Shown one piece after another: positions 26,823-35,163 of a stretch of 64,000 nucleotides of DNA; the stretch's first letter is position 1; every line of letters begins with the position of its first letter. The position numbers were made by a program, and so were the translations under genes. Source of the DNA: Rahnella sp. AA (GTDB lineage Bacteria; Pseudomonadota; Gammaproteobacteria; Enterobacterales; Enterobacteriaceae). The notes below the pieces were generated by a model, which was not told where the DNA came from, ran no database searches, and saw nothing but the letters and a program-made list of their open reading frames with translations. Where the stretch lies: assembly GCF_002834385.1 (NCBI RefSeq), contig NZ_PITQ01000010.1, positions 17,453 to 81,452 of the forward strand. Reading direction: 5' to 3'.

Positions 26823-27550
26823 GCCTGAACCATAAAGCTTTCATCACTGGCGCATCCAGTGGAATCGGCCGGTCAATGGTGGCGGCTTATCTGGCAGCCG
26901 GTTATGTGGTCGAGGGTATTGACTGTGCCCCGTCCGTTTTCGCCGATGAACCTGATTACTCTCATCATCAGCTGGATATTACCGATTCCGTGCGCCTTGA
27001 TAGCCTGTTTGAAACGGCAGAGTACGCCAGCGGTAACAACGTTTTAATCAACTGTGCCGGCACCCGCGAAATCTGCCGGATTGATGATTTATCGCTGTCA
27101 CTGTGGGAAAGAGTTTTTGCCGTCAACGTCACCGCCAGCTTCGTTGCCGGGCGCGCCTTCTGCCAGCAGCTGGTTCGCCATAACTTGCCGGGCAATGCCG
27201 TCAATATCGCCTCGGTATCCGGGCTGATGGGCGAGCCGGATCGCACAGCCTATGTCTCTTCAAAACACGCCGTGATCGGCCTGACTAAACAGCTGGCGCT
27301 TGAATACGGCAAGCATCAAATCCGGGTGAATGCCATTGCGCCCGGGGTGATCCGCACGCCGCTGACTGAACCCTATTACGACAACCCGGCGCAGATGGAG
27401 AAGATTCAACGCGGTCAGTATCTGCCTGTGCTGGGTGAAACTCAGGATGTGACACACGCGGCTATGTATCTCACCTCCCCTGAGGCGCGGTTTGTTACAG
27501 GTTCCACACTGGTTATCGATGGCGGCTGGACGATTGGTAAAGAACTTTAA
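26819..27550 (+). CDS. Short-chain dehydrogenase/reductase
   Basis: 243-residue classical SDR: cofactor motif TGASSGIG (residues 10-17), NCAG (78-81), catalytic Ser at ~132-134, Tyr145 and Lys149 in AYVSSKHA, and the C-terminal VTGSTLVIDGGW. Asp at the end of beta-2 (GIDCAP) favours NAD(H). It starts inside the preceding oxygenase gene (ATGA overlap), so the two are translationally coupled; it probably oxidises the alcohol made by that enzyme. BacC of the bacilysin pathway is a functional parallel. Confidence 0.88.
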   Translation: MSLNHKAFITGASSGIGRSMVAAYLAAGYVVEGIDCAPSVFADEPDYSHHQLDITDSVRLDSLFETAEYASGNNVLINCAGTREICRIDDLSLSLWERVFAVNVTASFVAGRAFCQQLVRHNLPGNAVNIASVSGLMGEPDRTAYVSSKHAVIGLTKQLALEYGKHQIRVNAIAPGVIRTPLTEPYYDNPAQMEKIQRGQYLPVLGETQDVTHAAMYLTSPEARFVTGSTLVIDGGWTIGKEL

Positions 27551-27595
27551 TCCGATGGCCAGTCACGGCCACTATTGACTTGCAGGAGTTTTATC

Positions 27596-28852
27596 ATGAA
27601 CAACACCTATATTCTGATCCTGGGCGGTGAATTCGCTTTACGTGAACGTGTACTGGCCGGTGCCCTGCGGGCTTCAGGCGGCATGCGGGTACTCACCATG
27701 GCAAAAAATCGCACCACCCCGACTATCAAGTTTTTCGACGGTTTTCTGCCGGGCGATGTCGCAGATGCAGAGGCCGTGCTGCGCGCTGTACAGGCTCATC
27801 AGTACCAGACCGGAGAAGCCCCCGCGGCGGTTATCCCGATGAACGATTTCACCGTACGCGCCGCCAGCCTGCTGAACGAGCATTACCAGTTGCACGGTAA
27901 TGACAGCCAGACCATCACCAACTGCCGTGACAAATTTGTCATGAAGCAGATCCTGCAAGCCGCGGGCCTGCCGGTGCCTCGCTTCGCCGCATTCAGGACC
28001 TTAAATGAACTTAAAAAACTGATCGCAGAGATCGGCCTGCCGGTGGTGATTAAACCGCGTGAAATGGCGGGCAGCCTGGGCGTATTAAAAATCAGCCATG
28101 AAGATGAAATCGAAAAAGTTTTCGGCAACTGCGTGACTGATGTTATTTCCCTGAACGGTGAATCGTTCGCACCAGAAGATCTCTTCCAGGTTGAAGAATA
28201 TATCCCGGCATGGCAGGAAGTCAGCGTTGAGGTGATCAACCAGGGCGACTATCACCGGGCGATGGCCGTAACCGACAAATACCTGGGTGAAGAGCCGAAT
28301 TTTGTCGAAGTGGGGCACAGTATGCCGTCGCGGCACAGTGACAATAAGCAACTGCGTGACATCGCCGAGCGCGCCTGCCATGCACTGGGGATCCGCTACG
28401 GCGTGGCGCACTTTGAAGCGCGAATCACCCCTGCGGGTGAAATCAAAATTATTGAAGTGGGCGCACGCACCGGTGGCGATACCATCATGGATTTAGTGGA
28501 AAGAACCTACGGGATCAATCCCTATGAACTGCACGTGCTCAGCCATCTGAACAAACTTAAACCTCTCCCTGACACCCTGAAATCTCGTGGTCTGAGCGCC
28601 GTCGCTTTTATTAAAGCCGACGAAGGCGTGATTGAGAAAGTCACCTTGCCCGCCAGCCTGCCAGACCACGTGGTGAATATGCAGATCACGGCTAAGCCGC
28701 TGGATACGTCGAAAAAGCTGGTGTCATGGAAAACCCGTGAAGGTTCGGTGGAGTATTTCTGGCCACAGCGCGCTGCAGAAGAGGGCTTTGATGAACATTT
28801 AACGATTGCCGATCAGTACGCGTGCTCGATATTTACGCTTCGTCAGGCCTGA
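27596..28852 (+). CDS. ATP-grasp ligase, probable L-amino-acid ligase
   Basis: 418 residues with the ATP-grasp fold of the carbamoyl-phosphate-synthase-like group: GLPVVIKPREMAGSLGV (~148-163, Lys153 contacting ATP), QVEEYI (198-203), and the Mg-binding EVGARTGGD (287-295). The last motif is typical of L-amino-acid ligases such as BacD, TabS and RizA, which join two free amino acids via an acyl phosphate. The ATG at 27596 follows CAGGAG. Within this operon it would condense the modified amino acid with a second one, or form another amide. The substrate cannot be read from sequence. Confidence 0.82.
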   Translation: MNNTYILILGGEFALRERVLAGALRASGGMRVLTMAKNRTTPTIKFFDGFLPGDVADAEAVLRAVQAHQYQTGEAPAAVIPMNDFTVRAASLLNEHYQLHGNDSQTITNCRDKFVMKQILQAAGLPVPRFAAFRTLNELKKLIAEIGLPVVIKPREMAGSLGVLKISHEDEIEKVFGNCVTDVISLNGESFAPEDLFQVEEYIPAWQEVSVEVINQGDYHRAMAVTDKYLGEEPNFVEVGHSMPSRHSDNKQLRDIAERACHALGIRYGVAHFEARITPAGEIKIIEVGARTGGDTIMDLVERTYGINPYELHVLSHLNKLKPLPDTLKSRGLSAVAFIKADEGVIEKVTLPASLPDHVVNMQITAKPLDTSKKLVSWKTREGSVEYFWPQRAAEEGFDEHLTIADQYACSIFTLRQA

Positions 28853-28860
28853 TATTAACC

Positions 28861-28887
28861 GGGCCACCGCGTTTGTGCGGGTGGCCC
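28861..28887 (+). repeat. Strong hairpin between ligase and exporter genes
   Basis: GGGCCACC (28861-28868) pairs with GGTGGCCC (28880-28887), with an inner GC/GC pair. No U-run follows, so it may lower read-through or protect mRNA rather than end transcription. The exporter start follows at 28915. Confidence 0.55.
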
Positions 28888-28914
28888 CTGAACTCCTTTA
28901 AGGATAGTGATGAT

Positions 28915-30153
28915 ATGAACAGTGATCGTTTTGGATTAAAACGCTTCGTCTTTTCCCGCTTTGCCGGGTCACTGTGCGATCAGTTTCTGCTGTTTGCTGT
29001 TCCGCTGGCGATTTTGAAAGCCACCGGGTCGCTGACATTTTCTTCGCTGGCATTCGTGATTGAATGGTTGCCGCGTATTCTGTTCTTTCCGCTGTCGGGT
29101 TTTCTGGCTGACCGTATCAAACCCCGCTTTATCTTTTTCAACGTTGAAGCAGGACGTTCTGTGCTGATGGTGGTGGCCTTCCTGACCCTGACTTTTCACC
29201 CCAGCGCCACATTCCCGGTGCTGGCCGTCACGATGGCACTGCTGTCGGTCGCCTATGTTCTGAATTTTGTGGCTACCGAGGCGCTGTTGCCGCGCCATAT
29301 TCCGGCAGAAACCTTGCCGAAAGCGCATTCAATGTTGCAAGGCGTTGACCAGATTACGCAGGTGCTCGGGCCTGCGCTGGCGGTGGCCATTTCTGTGTAC
29401 GGTGGCGTCGGGGCAATTTTAGCCTGTGCAGCCGTGCTGTTTGCCATCTCGGCGATCAACTATCTGTTCCTCGAAACGCATGATCTGGTCGTTGCGGAGA
29501 AGATGAGTTTTCGCTCAATTGTCGAATCTAACCGCACGGCGATTCAGGTACTTAAGCAGAATAAAATCCTGCTTCATCTGTGTGCGCTGACCTGGGTGGT
29601 GAACCTGGTCTACGGTGCGGCGCTGGTGGTGAGTGCGGCGGTGATCCTGAAAGAGTTTCACCTGCCGGAAAGCTATTTTGGCGTATTACAAACCTCAGCC
29701 GCGCTGGTCACCATTGTGACGTTTATCTTTGTGCCACGTATTGCCAAACGTTTCGGTCTCTCGACGCTGGGAACGCTGTCATTTTGCGGGATGATTTTGT
29801 CTGGCGCGCTGATGTCGGTGTCACTCGATTTCGCGATGTATCTGGTGGGTTACGCGGTACTCATGGCTTTCGACGGTGCATTCAGTGTTTATCTGCGCAC
29901 CTTACGCAGCCAGATTATTCCGCAGGAGCATCTGGGGAAAACCATGGGGCTGATTGGCCTGATGAATATGTGTTCGGTGCCGGTCAGTGGCCTGGCGGTG
30001 ACGGCGCTGGCGGGCAGCTTTATGCCGCTGCAAATCATCGCCATTATCCTGGCTTTCGCGCTGGCATTAGGGTTGGTGCTGATCGTCGTCGGTCGCCGCG
30101 CTTTTGGCTACCGCAGCTGGTTACCGCCGGTAATTGCGCAGCCGCAGGTGTAA
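28915..30153 (+). CDS. MFS transporter, probable exporter of the pathway product
   Basis: 412 residues with about 12 membrane helices; the N-terminus RFGLKRFVFSRFAGSLCDQF and the following topology fit the EntS/MFS_3-like group of drug and metabolite exporters. The start at 28915 has TAAGGA upstream; the frame back to 28822 overlaps the ligase gene and is a shadow. As last gene of the set, ending in a strong terminator, it most likely exports the product and gives self-protection, like BacE in bacilysin clusters. Confidence 0.85.
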   Translation: MNSDRFGLKRFVFSRFAGSLCDQFLLFAVPLAILKATGSLTFSSLAFVIEWLPRILFFPLSGFLADRIKPRFIFFNVEAGRSVLMVVAFLTLTFHPSATFPVLAVTMALLSVAYVLNFVATEALLPRHIPAETLPKAHSMLQGVDQITQVLGPALAVAISVYGGVGAILACAAVLFAISAINYLFLETHDLVVAEKMSFRSIVESNRTAIQVLKQNKILLHLCALTWVVNLVYGAALVVSAAVILKEFHLPESYFGVLQTSAALVTIVTFIFVPRIAKRFGLSTLGTLSFCGMILSGALMSVSLDFAMYLVGYAVLMAFDGAFSVYLRTLRSQIIPQEHLGKTMGLIGLMNMCSVPVSGLAVTALAGSFMPLQIIAIILAFALALGLVLIVVGRRAFGYRSWLPPVIAQPQV

Positions 30154-30160
30154 AAAGAGT

Positions 30161-30191
30161 CACCCCTTACCCGTCAGCCGGGTAAGGGGTG
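30161..30191 (+). terminator. Terminator hairpin after the biosynthetic operon
   Basis: CACCCCTTACCCG / CGGGTAAGGGGTG: a perfect 13-bp stem with 5-base loop, eight bases after the MFS stop. It lies between convergent genes and may act both ways; on the minus strand the run after it is TCTTTTTA. Confidence 0.8.
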
Positions 30192-30211
30192 CGTCAGCTA
30201 GTACAATTCTA

Positions 30212-32083
30212 TCAGAAAGAGAAGCACGAACATCCCAGCGCGCCCCAGAAGGCGTTGTCATCGGAGACCGGGACGTCGGACCCGCGGGCGATATCGTGGC
30301 TGTGTTTATGCACGCCGCAAGGTCCGACGCACTGGTGAGCCTGACGAACCAGCCCGACGCGTGCGGCACCTTGCGGTGGTGCGGAGCGGTAATGCCCCGG
30401 CACGGTGGTGACCGGCGACCAGTCCGGCAGAACCGGGATCGCTGGCGGTGAAAGCGGTGAGAATCCCCCTGCGGCGTACACCACTTTGCCATCAACCACC
30501 GTCATCACCGACTCAATCCCTTTGATCCGTTCTTCCGGCACGCTGAAGAAATCTTCAGAAAGCACCGCCAGATCCGCCAGTTGACCGGTTTTGATTTGGC
30601 CTTTTTTGCCCTGCTCGCTGGAGAACCACGAACTGCCCTGCGTCCACAGCATCAGTGCGGTTTCGCGGTCAATTCTTGCGTCGTCATCGTACATTGCCAT
30701 TCCGCCGACCGTGCGGCCGGAAACCAGCCAGTAGAGTGCCGTCCACGGGTTATAACTGGCCACGCGGGTGGCATCGGTGCCGAGCCCGACCGGTAAACCG
30801 GCGGACAACATTTTCGCCACCGGCGGCGTGTGTTTGGTGGCTTCAAGGCCGTAGCGTTCAGCGAAGTATTCACCCTGGAAGGCCATGCGGTGCTGTACCG
30901 CAATCCCGCCGCCCAGCGCTTTGACGCGCTCGATATTACGTTCGGTGATGGTTTCTGCGTGGTCGAAGAACCAGTGCAGGCCGTTGAACGGAATGTCGCT
31001 GTTCACTTTTTCAAACACATCCAGCATGCGGCTGATGGATTCGTCATAGGTGGCGTGCAGGCGGAATGGCCAGCGATGCTCGACCAGATGACGCACCACG
31101 CGCTCCAGCTCAACTTCGGTACCCGGCGGTAAATCCGGGCGCGGTTGCAGGAAATCTTCAAAATCTGCCGCCGAGAACACCAGCATTTCACCTGCGCCGT
31201 TATGGCGGTAGAAATCCGTGCCCTGGCCGGGTTTCAGCATGTCGGTCCACAGTTTGAAATCATCCAGCTCTTGCTGCGGACGCTGGGTAAACAGGTTGTA
31301 GGCAATGCGCACGGTCAGCTGATTTTTTTGATGAAGTTCATCAATAATCTGATAATCCTCAGGATAGTTCTGGAAACCGCCGCCCGCGTCGATGGCGCTG
31401 GTCAGCCCGAGACGGTTCAGTTCGCGCATAAACTGGCGGGTGGAGTTCACCTGTTGTTCCAGCGGTAGTTTCGGGCCTTTCGCCAGCGTCGAGTACAAAA
31501 TCATCGCGTTCGGTTTAGCGATCAGCATGCCCGTCGGGTTGCCGTTGCTGTCGCGCTGAATTTCGCCGCCCGGTGGGTTTGGCGTGTCTTTGGTGTAGCC
31601 GACCACTTTCAGCGCGGCGCGATTGAGCAGGGCGCGATCATAGAGATGCAGGATGAAAACCGGCGTATCCGGCGCGGCCTGATTGATTTCATCGAGCGTA
31701 GGCATGCGGCGTTCGGCAAACTGGAATTCAGTCCAGCCGCCCACGACGCGAACCCACTGCGGGCTTGGTGTGCGCATGGCCTGATCTTTGAGCATCCGCA
31801 GCGCATCGGCCAGAGAAGGCACGCCTTCCCAGCGTAATTCCAGATTGTAATTCAGACCGCCACGGATCAGGTGCAGGTGAGAGTCGTTAAGGCCGGGGAT
31901 CGCCGTATGACCTTGCAAATCGACCACCTGCGTGCCCGCATCGGCGAACTGCATCACTTCATTTTCTGTGCCGACAGCAAGGAATTTGCCGTCTTTAATC
32001 GCCACAGCGCTCGCCAGTGGTTTCTCGCGGTCGACCGTGTGGAATTTACCGTTGGTCAGGATCAGGGAAGCAAAACTATTCAT
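30212..32083 (-). CDS. Amidohydrolase family 3 protein (YtcJ-like)
   Basis: 623-residue metal-dependent hydrolase of the PF07969 group: N-terminal beta-sandwich (LILTNGKFHTVD), metal-binding His-x-His in NDSHLHLIRGG, further His ligands around FRLHATYDES and FFDHAET, and GLGTDATRVASYNPW with the catalytic Asp. The C-terminus carries an unusual Cys- and His-rich tail (CVGPCGVHKHSH and GCSCFSF). The start is Met at 32083, eight bases after AGGAG; the frame extends to 32125 without a site. Fourteen bases after the ABM-domain gene, so likely one operon. Substrate unknown. Confidence 0.85.
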   Translation of the reverse strand: MNSFASLILTNGKFHTVDREKPLASAVAIKDGKFLAVGTENEVMQFADAGTQVVDLQGHTAIPGLNDSHLHLIRGGLNYNLELRWEGVPSLADALRMLKDQAMRTPSPQWVRVVGGWTEFQFAERRMPTLDEINQAAPDTPVFILHLYDRALLNRAALKVVGYTKDTPNPPGGEIQRDSNGNPTGMLIAKPNAMILYSTLAKGPKLPLEQQVNSTRQFMRELNRLGLTSAIDAGGGFQNYPEDYQIIDELHQKNQLTVRIAYNLFTQRPQQELDDFKLWTDMLKPGQGTDFYRHNGAGEMLVFSAADFEDFLQPRPDLPPGTEVELERVVRHLVEHRWPFRLHATYDESISRMLDVFEKVNSDIPFNGLHWFFDHAETITERNIERVKALGGGIAVQHRMAFQGEYFAERYGLEATKHTPPVAKMLSAGLPVGLGTDATRVASYNPWTALYWLVSGRTVGGMAMYDDDARIDRETALMLWTQGSSWFSSEQGKKGQIKTGQLADLAVLSEDFFSVPEERIKGIESVMTVVDGKVVYAAGGFSPLSPPAIPVLPDWSPVTTVPGHYRSAPPQGAARVGLVRQAHQCVGPCGVHKHSHDIARGSDVPVSDDNAFWGALGCSCFSF

Positions 32084-32097
32084 TGGAAAAGCTCCTG

Positions 32098-32664
32098 TCA
32101 TTGCGCGTTTGTGCGCGTCAGCCATGAATGAAAAACTCGGGTAATGATTGGCATCCAGAGGAATACCACCAGCGCAACGACGGAAGCGTCATTGAGTAAA
32201 TGGCCGCCCTCCGTGCCTTTGAGCTGTGGCAAAAAAAGTCCCCAAAACCAGGGAACGATGTGCGTCGACGGGTAAATCACCAGCAGGGTCAGCAGATACT
32301 GCTTCCAGCGGGCCGGAGGACGGACCGTGGCGCTTGGCGGGGTAAACCAGAATTCGGCACCGGGGCGAACTTCAGTGCTGTCGCTTTGTAACAGCAGGGG
32401 GCTGACTTCTTCCACCAGCTGTTTGCGCAGATCTGATTTGTGCCAGGCATTGAGATTTTCCAGCGTATCGAACCGGACCAGAATGGTGTAAGCATCGCCG
32501 CTGCGGCTCAGGCGGATCACGTTGACACCCAGGTGGCCCGGAAAAGTGCTGGCCTGGGGCATGATTTTATTCAGCCAGGTTTCGTACTCTGCTTCATGGG
32601 CAGGCGCAACTTTGTGCGTGATGACAAGCGTAACGTGCTGCTTATGGGTTTGAGACTGAGACAT
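32098..32664 (-). CDS. ABM-domain protein with C-terminal membrane segments
   Basis: 188 residues. Residues ~10-100 form an antibiotic-biosynthesis-monooxygenase-like ferredoxin fold (HVTLVITHKVAPAHEAEYETW; FPGHLGVNVIRL), and ~125-185 hold two membrane helices separated by LLPQLKGTEGG-like linker sequence. This combination occurs in a conserved family of uncharacterised bacterial proteins. ATG 32664 follows GAGGTGG. It precedes the amidohydrolase and is probably co-transcribed with it. Confidence 0.8.
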   Translation of the reverse strand: MSQSQTHKQHVTLVITHKVAPAHEAEYETWLNKIMPQASTFPGHLGVNVIRLSRSGDAYTILVRFDTLENLNAWHKSDLRKQLVEEVSPLLLQSDSTEVRPGAEFWFTPPSATVRPPARWKQYLLTLLVIYPSTHIVPWFWGLFLPQLKGTEGGHLLNDASVVALVVFLWMPIITRVFHSWLTRTNAQ

Positions 32665-32778
32665 TAACCACCTCACCTGTTGAAAATAAAATCATTTATC
32701 GAATCAATGAAATGATATTAGTTGGCGAGTTGAATCAATGATAGGTGAGAATTTTTACCTTCTTGTTAAGTTTTTTTG

Positions 32779-33198
32779 TTAATCATTTTCCCCGACCACA
32801 CGCAGGCTGCGCTGCTTTAAAACGCGGTGCAAATTCGATTCCAGCCAGTTTGCCAGCCCGGAAACCTGGTCCTTCACCTCGATACCCAGTGGCGTCAGGC
32901 TATACTCAACGTGCGGCGGAACCACCGGGAATGAGCGGCGATCGATAAAACCATCTTCTTCAAGTGACTGTAATGTCTGCGCCAGCATCTTCTCACTGAC
33001 ACCACCGACTTTCCGGCGCAGCTCACTAAAGCGCAGCGTCTGGTCGCTAAGGGCGAGCAGGATCAGTAAACCCCATCGGCTGGTAATGTGCCGGAGGATT
33101 TCGCGGGACGGGCAGTTCGGGTCGAGCACTTCACCCCGACGGATCTGTTCTGTAAGGGGGAGACGATCAGAAGTTTTGTCGGAAGAAATTATTTTCAT
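32779..33198 (-). CDS. HxlR-family regulator (QorR/YtfH-like)
   Basis: 139-residue winged-helix regulator with the conserved redox Cys29 in NCPSREI, followed by HITSRWGLLILLAL and VSEKMLAQTLQSLEEDGF. In E. coli the related QorR (YtfH) represses the divergent qorB and senses oxidative/electrophile stress; the same divergent arrangement is kept here, with inverted repeats between the genes. Confidence 0.85.
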   Translation of the reverse strand: MKIISSDKTSDRLPLTEQIRRGEVLDPNCPSREILRHITSRWGLLILLALSDQTLRFSELRRKVGGVSEKMLAQTLQSLEEDGFIDRRSFPVVPPHVEYSLTPLGIEVKDQVSGLANWLESNLHRVLKQRSLRVVGEND

Positions 33199-33215
33199 AC
33201 TTACCTTTTAGTGCG

Positions 33216-33234
33216 TACTTACGGAAAGTTAGTA
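33216..33234. promoter_or_regulatory. Candidate HxlR/QorR operator
   Basis: TACTTAC-GGAAA-GTTAGTA is a near-perfect inverted repeat (one mismatch). A third copy of the half-site, TACTTAC, lies at 33198-33204, 18 bases upstream. Both sit in the divergent region between the HxlR gene and qorB, overlapping the regulator's own start. Confidence 0.6.
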
Positions 33235-33308
33235 TATCGCATAGGATGTTTTCAGAGCCAGCGTCTTTCAGGCCTCATGTTGAATAAAACACTTTTTGGA
33301 GAAACAAA

Positions 33309-34166
33309 ATGATCGCAATTACCGGTGCTACCGGCCAGTTAGGCCGCCTCGTTATTGCCGCACTTTTGAAGAAAGTGCCTGCTAATCAGATTATTGCTGC
33401 AGTCCGCAGCCCGGAAAAAGCCAAAGACCTGGCTGATTTAGGCGTAGAAGTGCGTCAGGCGGATTACGGCCAACCCGCAACACTGGATTCTGCCTTTAAA
33501 GGCGTTGAAAAACTGTTGCTGATTTCTTCCAGCGAAGTCGGTCAGCGTGAAGCGCAGCACAACGCGGTGATTGCGGCAGCAAAACGCGCAGGCGTCAAAT
33601 TGCTGGCGTACACCAGCTTGCTGCATGCAGGCAAAAGCCCGCTGGGCCTGGGCGTGGAACACCGCGCGACTGAAAAAGCACTGAGCGAATCCGGCGTGCC
33701 TTATGTTCTGCTGCGCAATGGCTGGTACACCGAAAACTACGCGGCAAGCGTGGCGCCTGCACTGGCGCACAATGCGTTTATTGGTGCTGTTGGCGAAGGG
33801 CGCATTGCTTCCGCCGCGCGTCAGGATTATGCAGAAGCCGCCGCAGTAGTGCTGACCCTGGATAACCAGGCGGGTAAAGTCTACGAATTAGCCGGTGATG
33901 AGGCTTACACATTGGCTGAATTCTCCGCAGAAATCGCGAAGCAGTCCGGTAAAAAAGTGGACTACGTCAACCTGCCGGAAGCGGAATTTGCTAAAGCACT
34001 GATCGGAGCGGGCCTGCCGGACTGGCTGGCAAATATGCTGGCAGATTCTGATGCGGGCGCAGCGAAAGGCGGCCTGTTTGATGATTCTCATACATTAAGC
34101 AAACTGATCGGTCGCCAGACGACGCCGGCAAAAGACGTGATTGCCGCGACGCTGAAATCTCTCTGA
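33309..34166 (+). CDS. qorB: QorB-like NAD(P)H:quinone oxidoreductase
   Basis: 285 residues, atypical SDR of the NmrA/QorB type: Rossmann motif ITGATGQLGRLV at residues 4-15, AAVRSPEKAKDLADLG after beta-2, YTSLLHA in place of the classical active site, and LRNGWYTENY. It reduces quinones with NADPH in the cytoplasm. Closely similar to E. coli QorB (YtfG). TTGGAGAAACAAA precedes the ATG. Confidence 0.92.
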   Translation: MIAITGATGQLGRLVIAALLKKVPANQIIAAVRSPEKAKDLADLGVEVRQADYGQPATLDSAFKGVEKLLLISSSEVGQREAQHNAVIAAAKRAGVKLLAYTSLLHAGKSPLGLGVEHRATEKALSESGVPYVLLRNGWYTENYAASVAPALAHNAFIGAVGEGRIASAARQDYAEAAAVVLTLDNQAGKVYELAGDEAYTLAEFSAEIAKQSGKKVDYVNLPEAEFAKALIGAGLPDWLANMLADSDAGAAKGGLFDDSHTLSKLIGRQTTPAKDVIAATLKSL

Positions 34167-34199
34167 TTGGTTAAATGTTGTTCATTAAATGGTGATCTG

Positions 34200-34228
34200 C
34201 GGCCTGCTATTTTTGCGGGCCGTTTTTT
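34200..34228 (+). terminator. Intrinsic terminator of qorB
   Basis: CGGCCTGC (34200-34207) pairs with GCGGGCCG (34215-34222, one G-U pair), followed by six T. 33 bases after the stop. Confidence 0.85.
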
Positions 34229-34632
34229 ATTTCTTCATTACCCTTTCCGCTGTATTCCCCGCCACGCTTTCTGTATTGATTTTCCTGAACCTGAGACAGG
34301 CGATTGCTAGACGCAGCGCTATCGTGTTTCCAGGGGGGAAGTGTGCAGCAAACCGCAGATAAAAGAATGCCCGTCAGGGGAAACGGGCATTGGAATGTGT
34401 TACAAGGGAAAACATGAAGTCGTCTGTAGCAGGCTACAGATGAGCTTTATAATAATCATTAATTGTGATGTTTGTGTGTAGGAAGAATCTGTTTTCTGGT
34501 GAATGTGGCAACAAATTTACAACACTGTGGATAACGCCGTGGATGCATTATATCGCTATACAACGCTCTCATTTCGCCGCACAATACGTGCCCATTTTTT
34601 GATGAGAAAAACAGCGAGCGGAGAATTCTTCA
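34229..34632. other. Intergenic region before the P-loop kinase gene
   Basis: About 400 bases without a supported gene. It holds one hairpin, ATGCCCGT (34367-34374) with ACGGGCAT (34383-34390), of unclear role, and presumably the promoter of the gene at 34633. A frame at 34503-34769 is a shadow. Confidence 0.45.
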
Positions 34633-35163
34633 GTGAAAATCAATGTCATTGGAACCAGCGGAAGCGGGAAATCAACACTGGCGCGCGGTATTTCTCAGAA
34701 ACTGAATATCCCGTATATAGAACTGGATGCGCTGTTCTGGCGGCCAGGCTGGCAAGGTACGCCGGATGAGGCATTTTTCGTGAGCCTCAGCGAAAAGCTG
34801 GCTGCAAACGATAAATGGGTGCTGGACGGCAATTACAAACGTACCCAGACGGTGAAATGGCGGGAAATAGATCTGATCGTTTGGGTTGATTATTCGTTTG
34901 GCCGGACGCTGTTTCAGGCCGTGAAACGCGCCGCCACACGTGCATGGAATAAGCAGGAGATCTGGGCCGGCACGGGGAATTGCGAGTCGTTTCGCAAAAG
35001 CTTTTTCAGCCGTGATTCCATTATCCTGTGGACACTCAAAACTTTCGCGAATAACCGCCGCCAGTATGAGGCTTTGTTAAGCAACCCGGACTGGCAGCAC
35101 GTACGTTTTGTGCGTTTACGCTCACCCAAGCAGACTCAGGTTTTTCTCCGTGATTTGACCTAA
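34633..35163 (+). CDS. Small P-loop kinase (adenylate-kinase-like)
   Basis: 176 residues; Walker A GTSGSGKST at residues 7-15, LDALFWRPGW and the WVLDGNYKRT segment are typical of the family annotated as topology-modulation or adenylate-kinase-like proteins. Residues ~80-150 form a basic lid-like helical part. Function unknown; nucleotide or small-molecule kinase. Its last 42 bases overlap the 3' end of idi on the other strand. Confidence 0.8.
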   Translation: MKINVIGTSGSGKSTLARGISQKLNIPYIELDALFWRPGWQGTPDEAFFVSLSEKLAANDKWVLDGNYKRTQTVKWREIDLIVWVDYSFGRTLFQAVKRAATRAWNKQEIWAGTGNCESFRKSFFSRDSIILWTLKTFANNRRQYEALLSNPDWQHVRFVRLRSPKQTQVFLRDLT

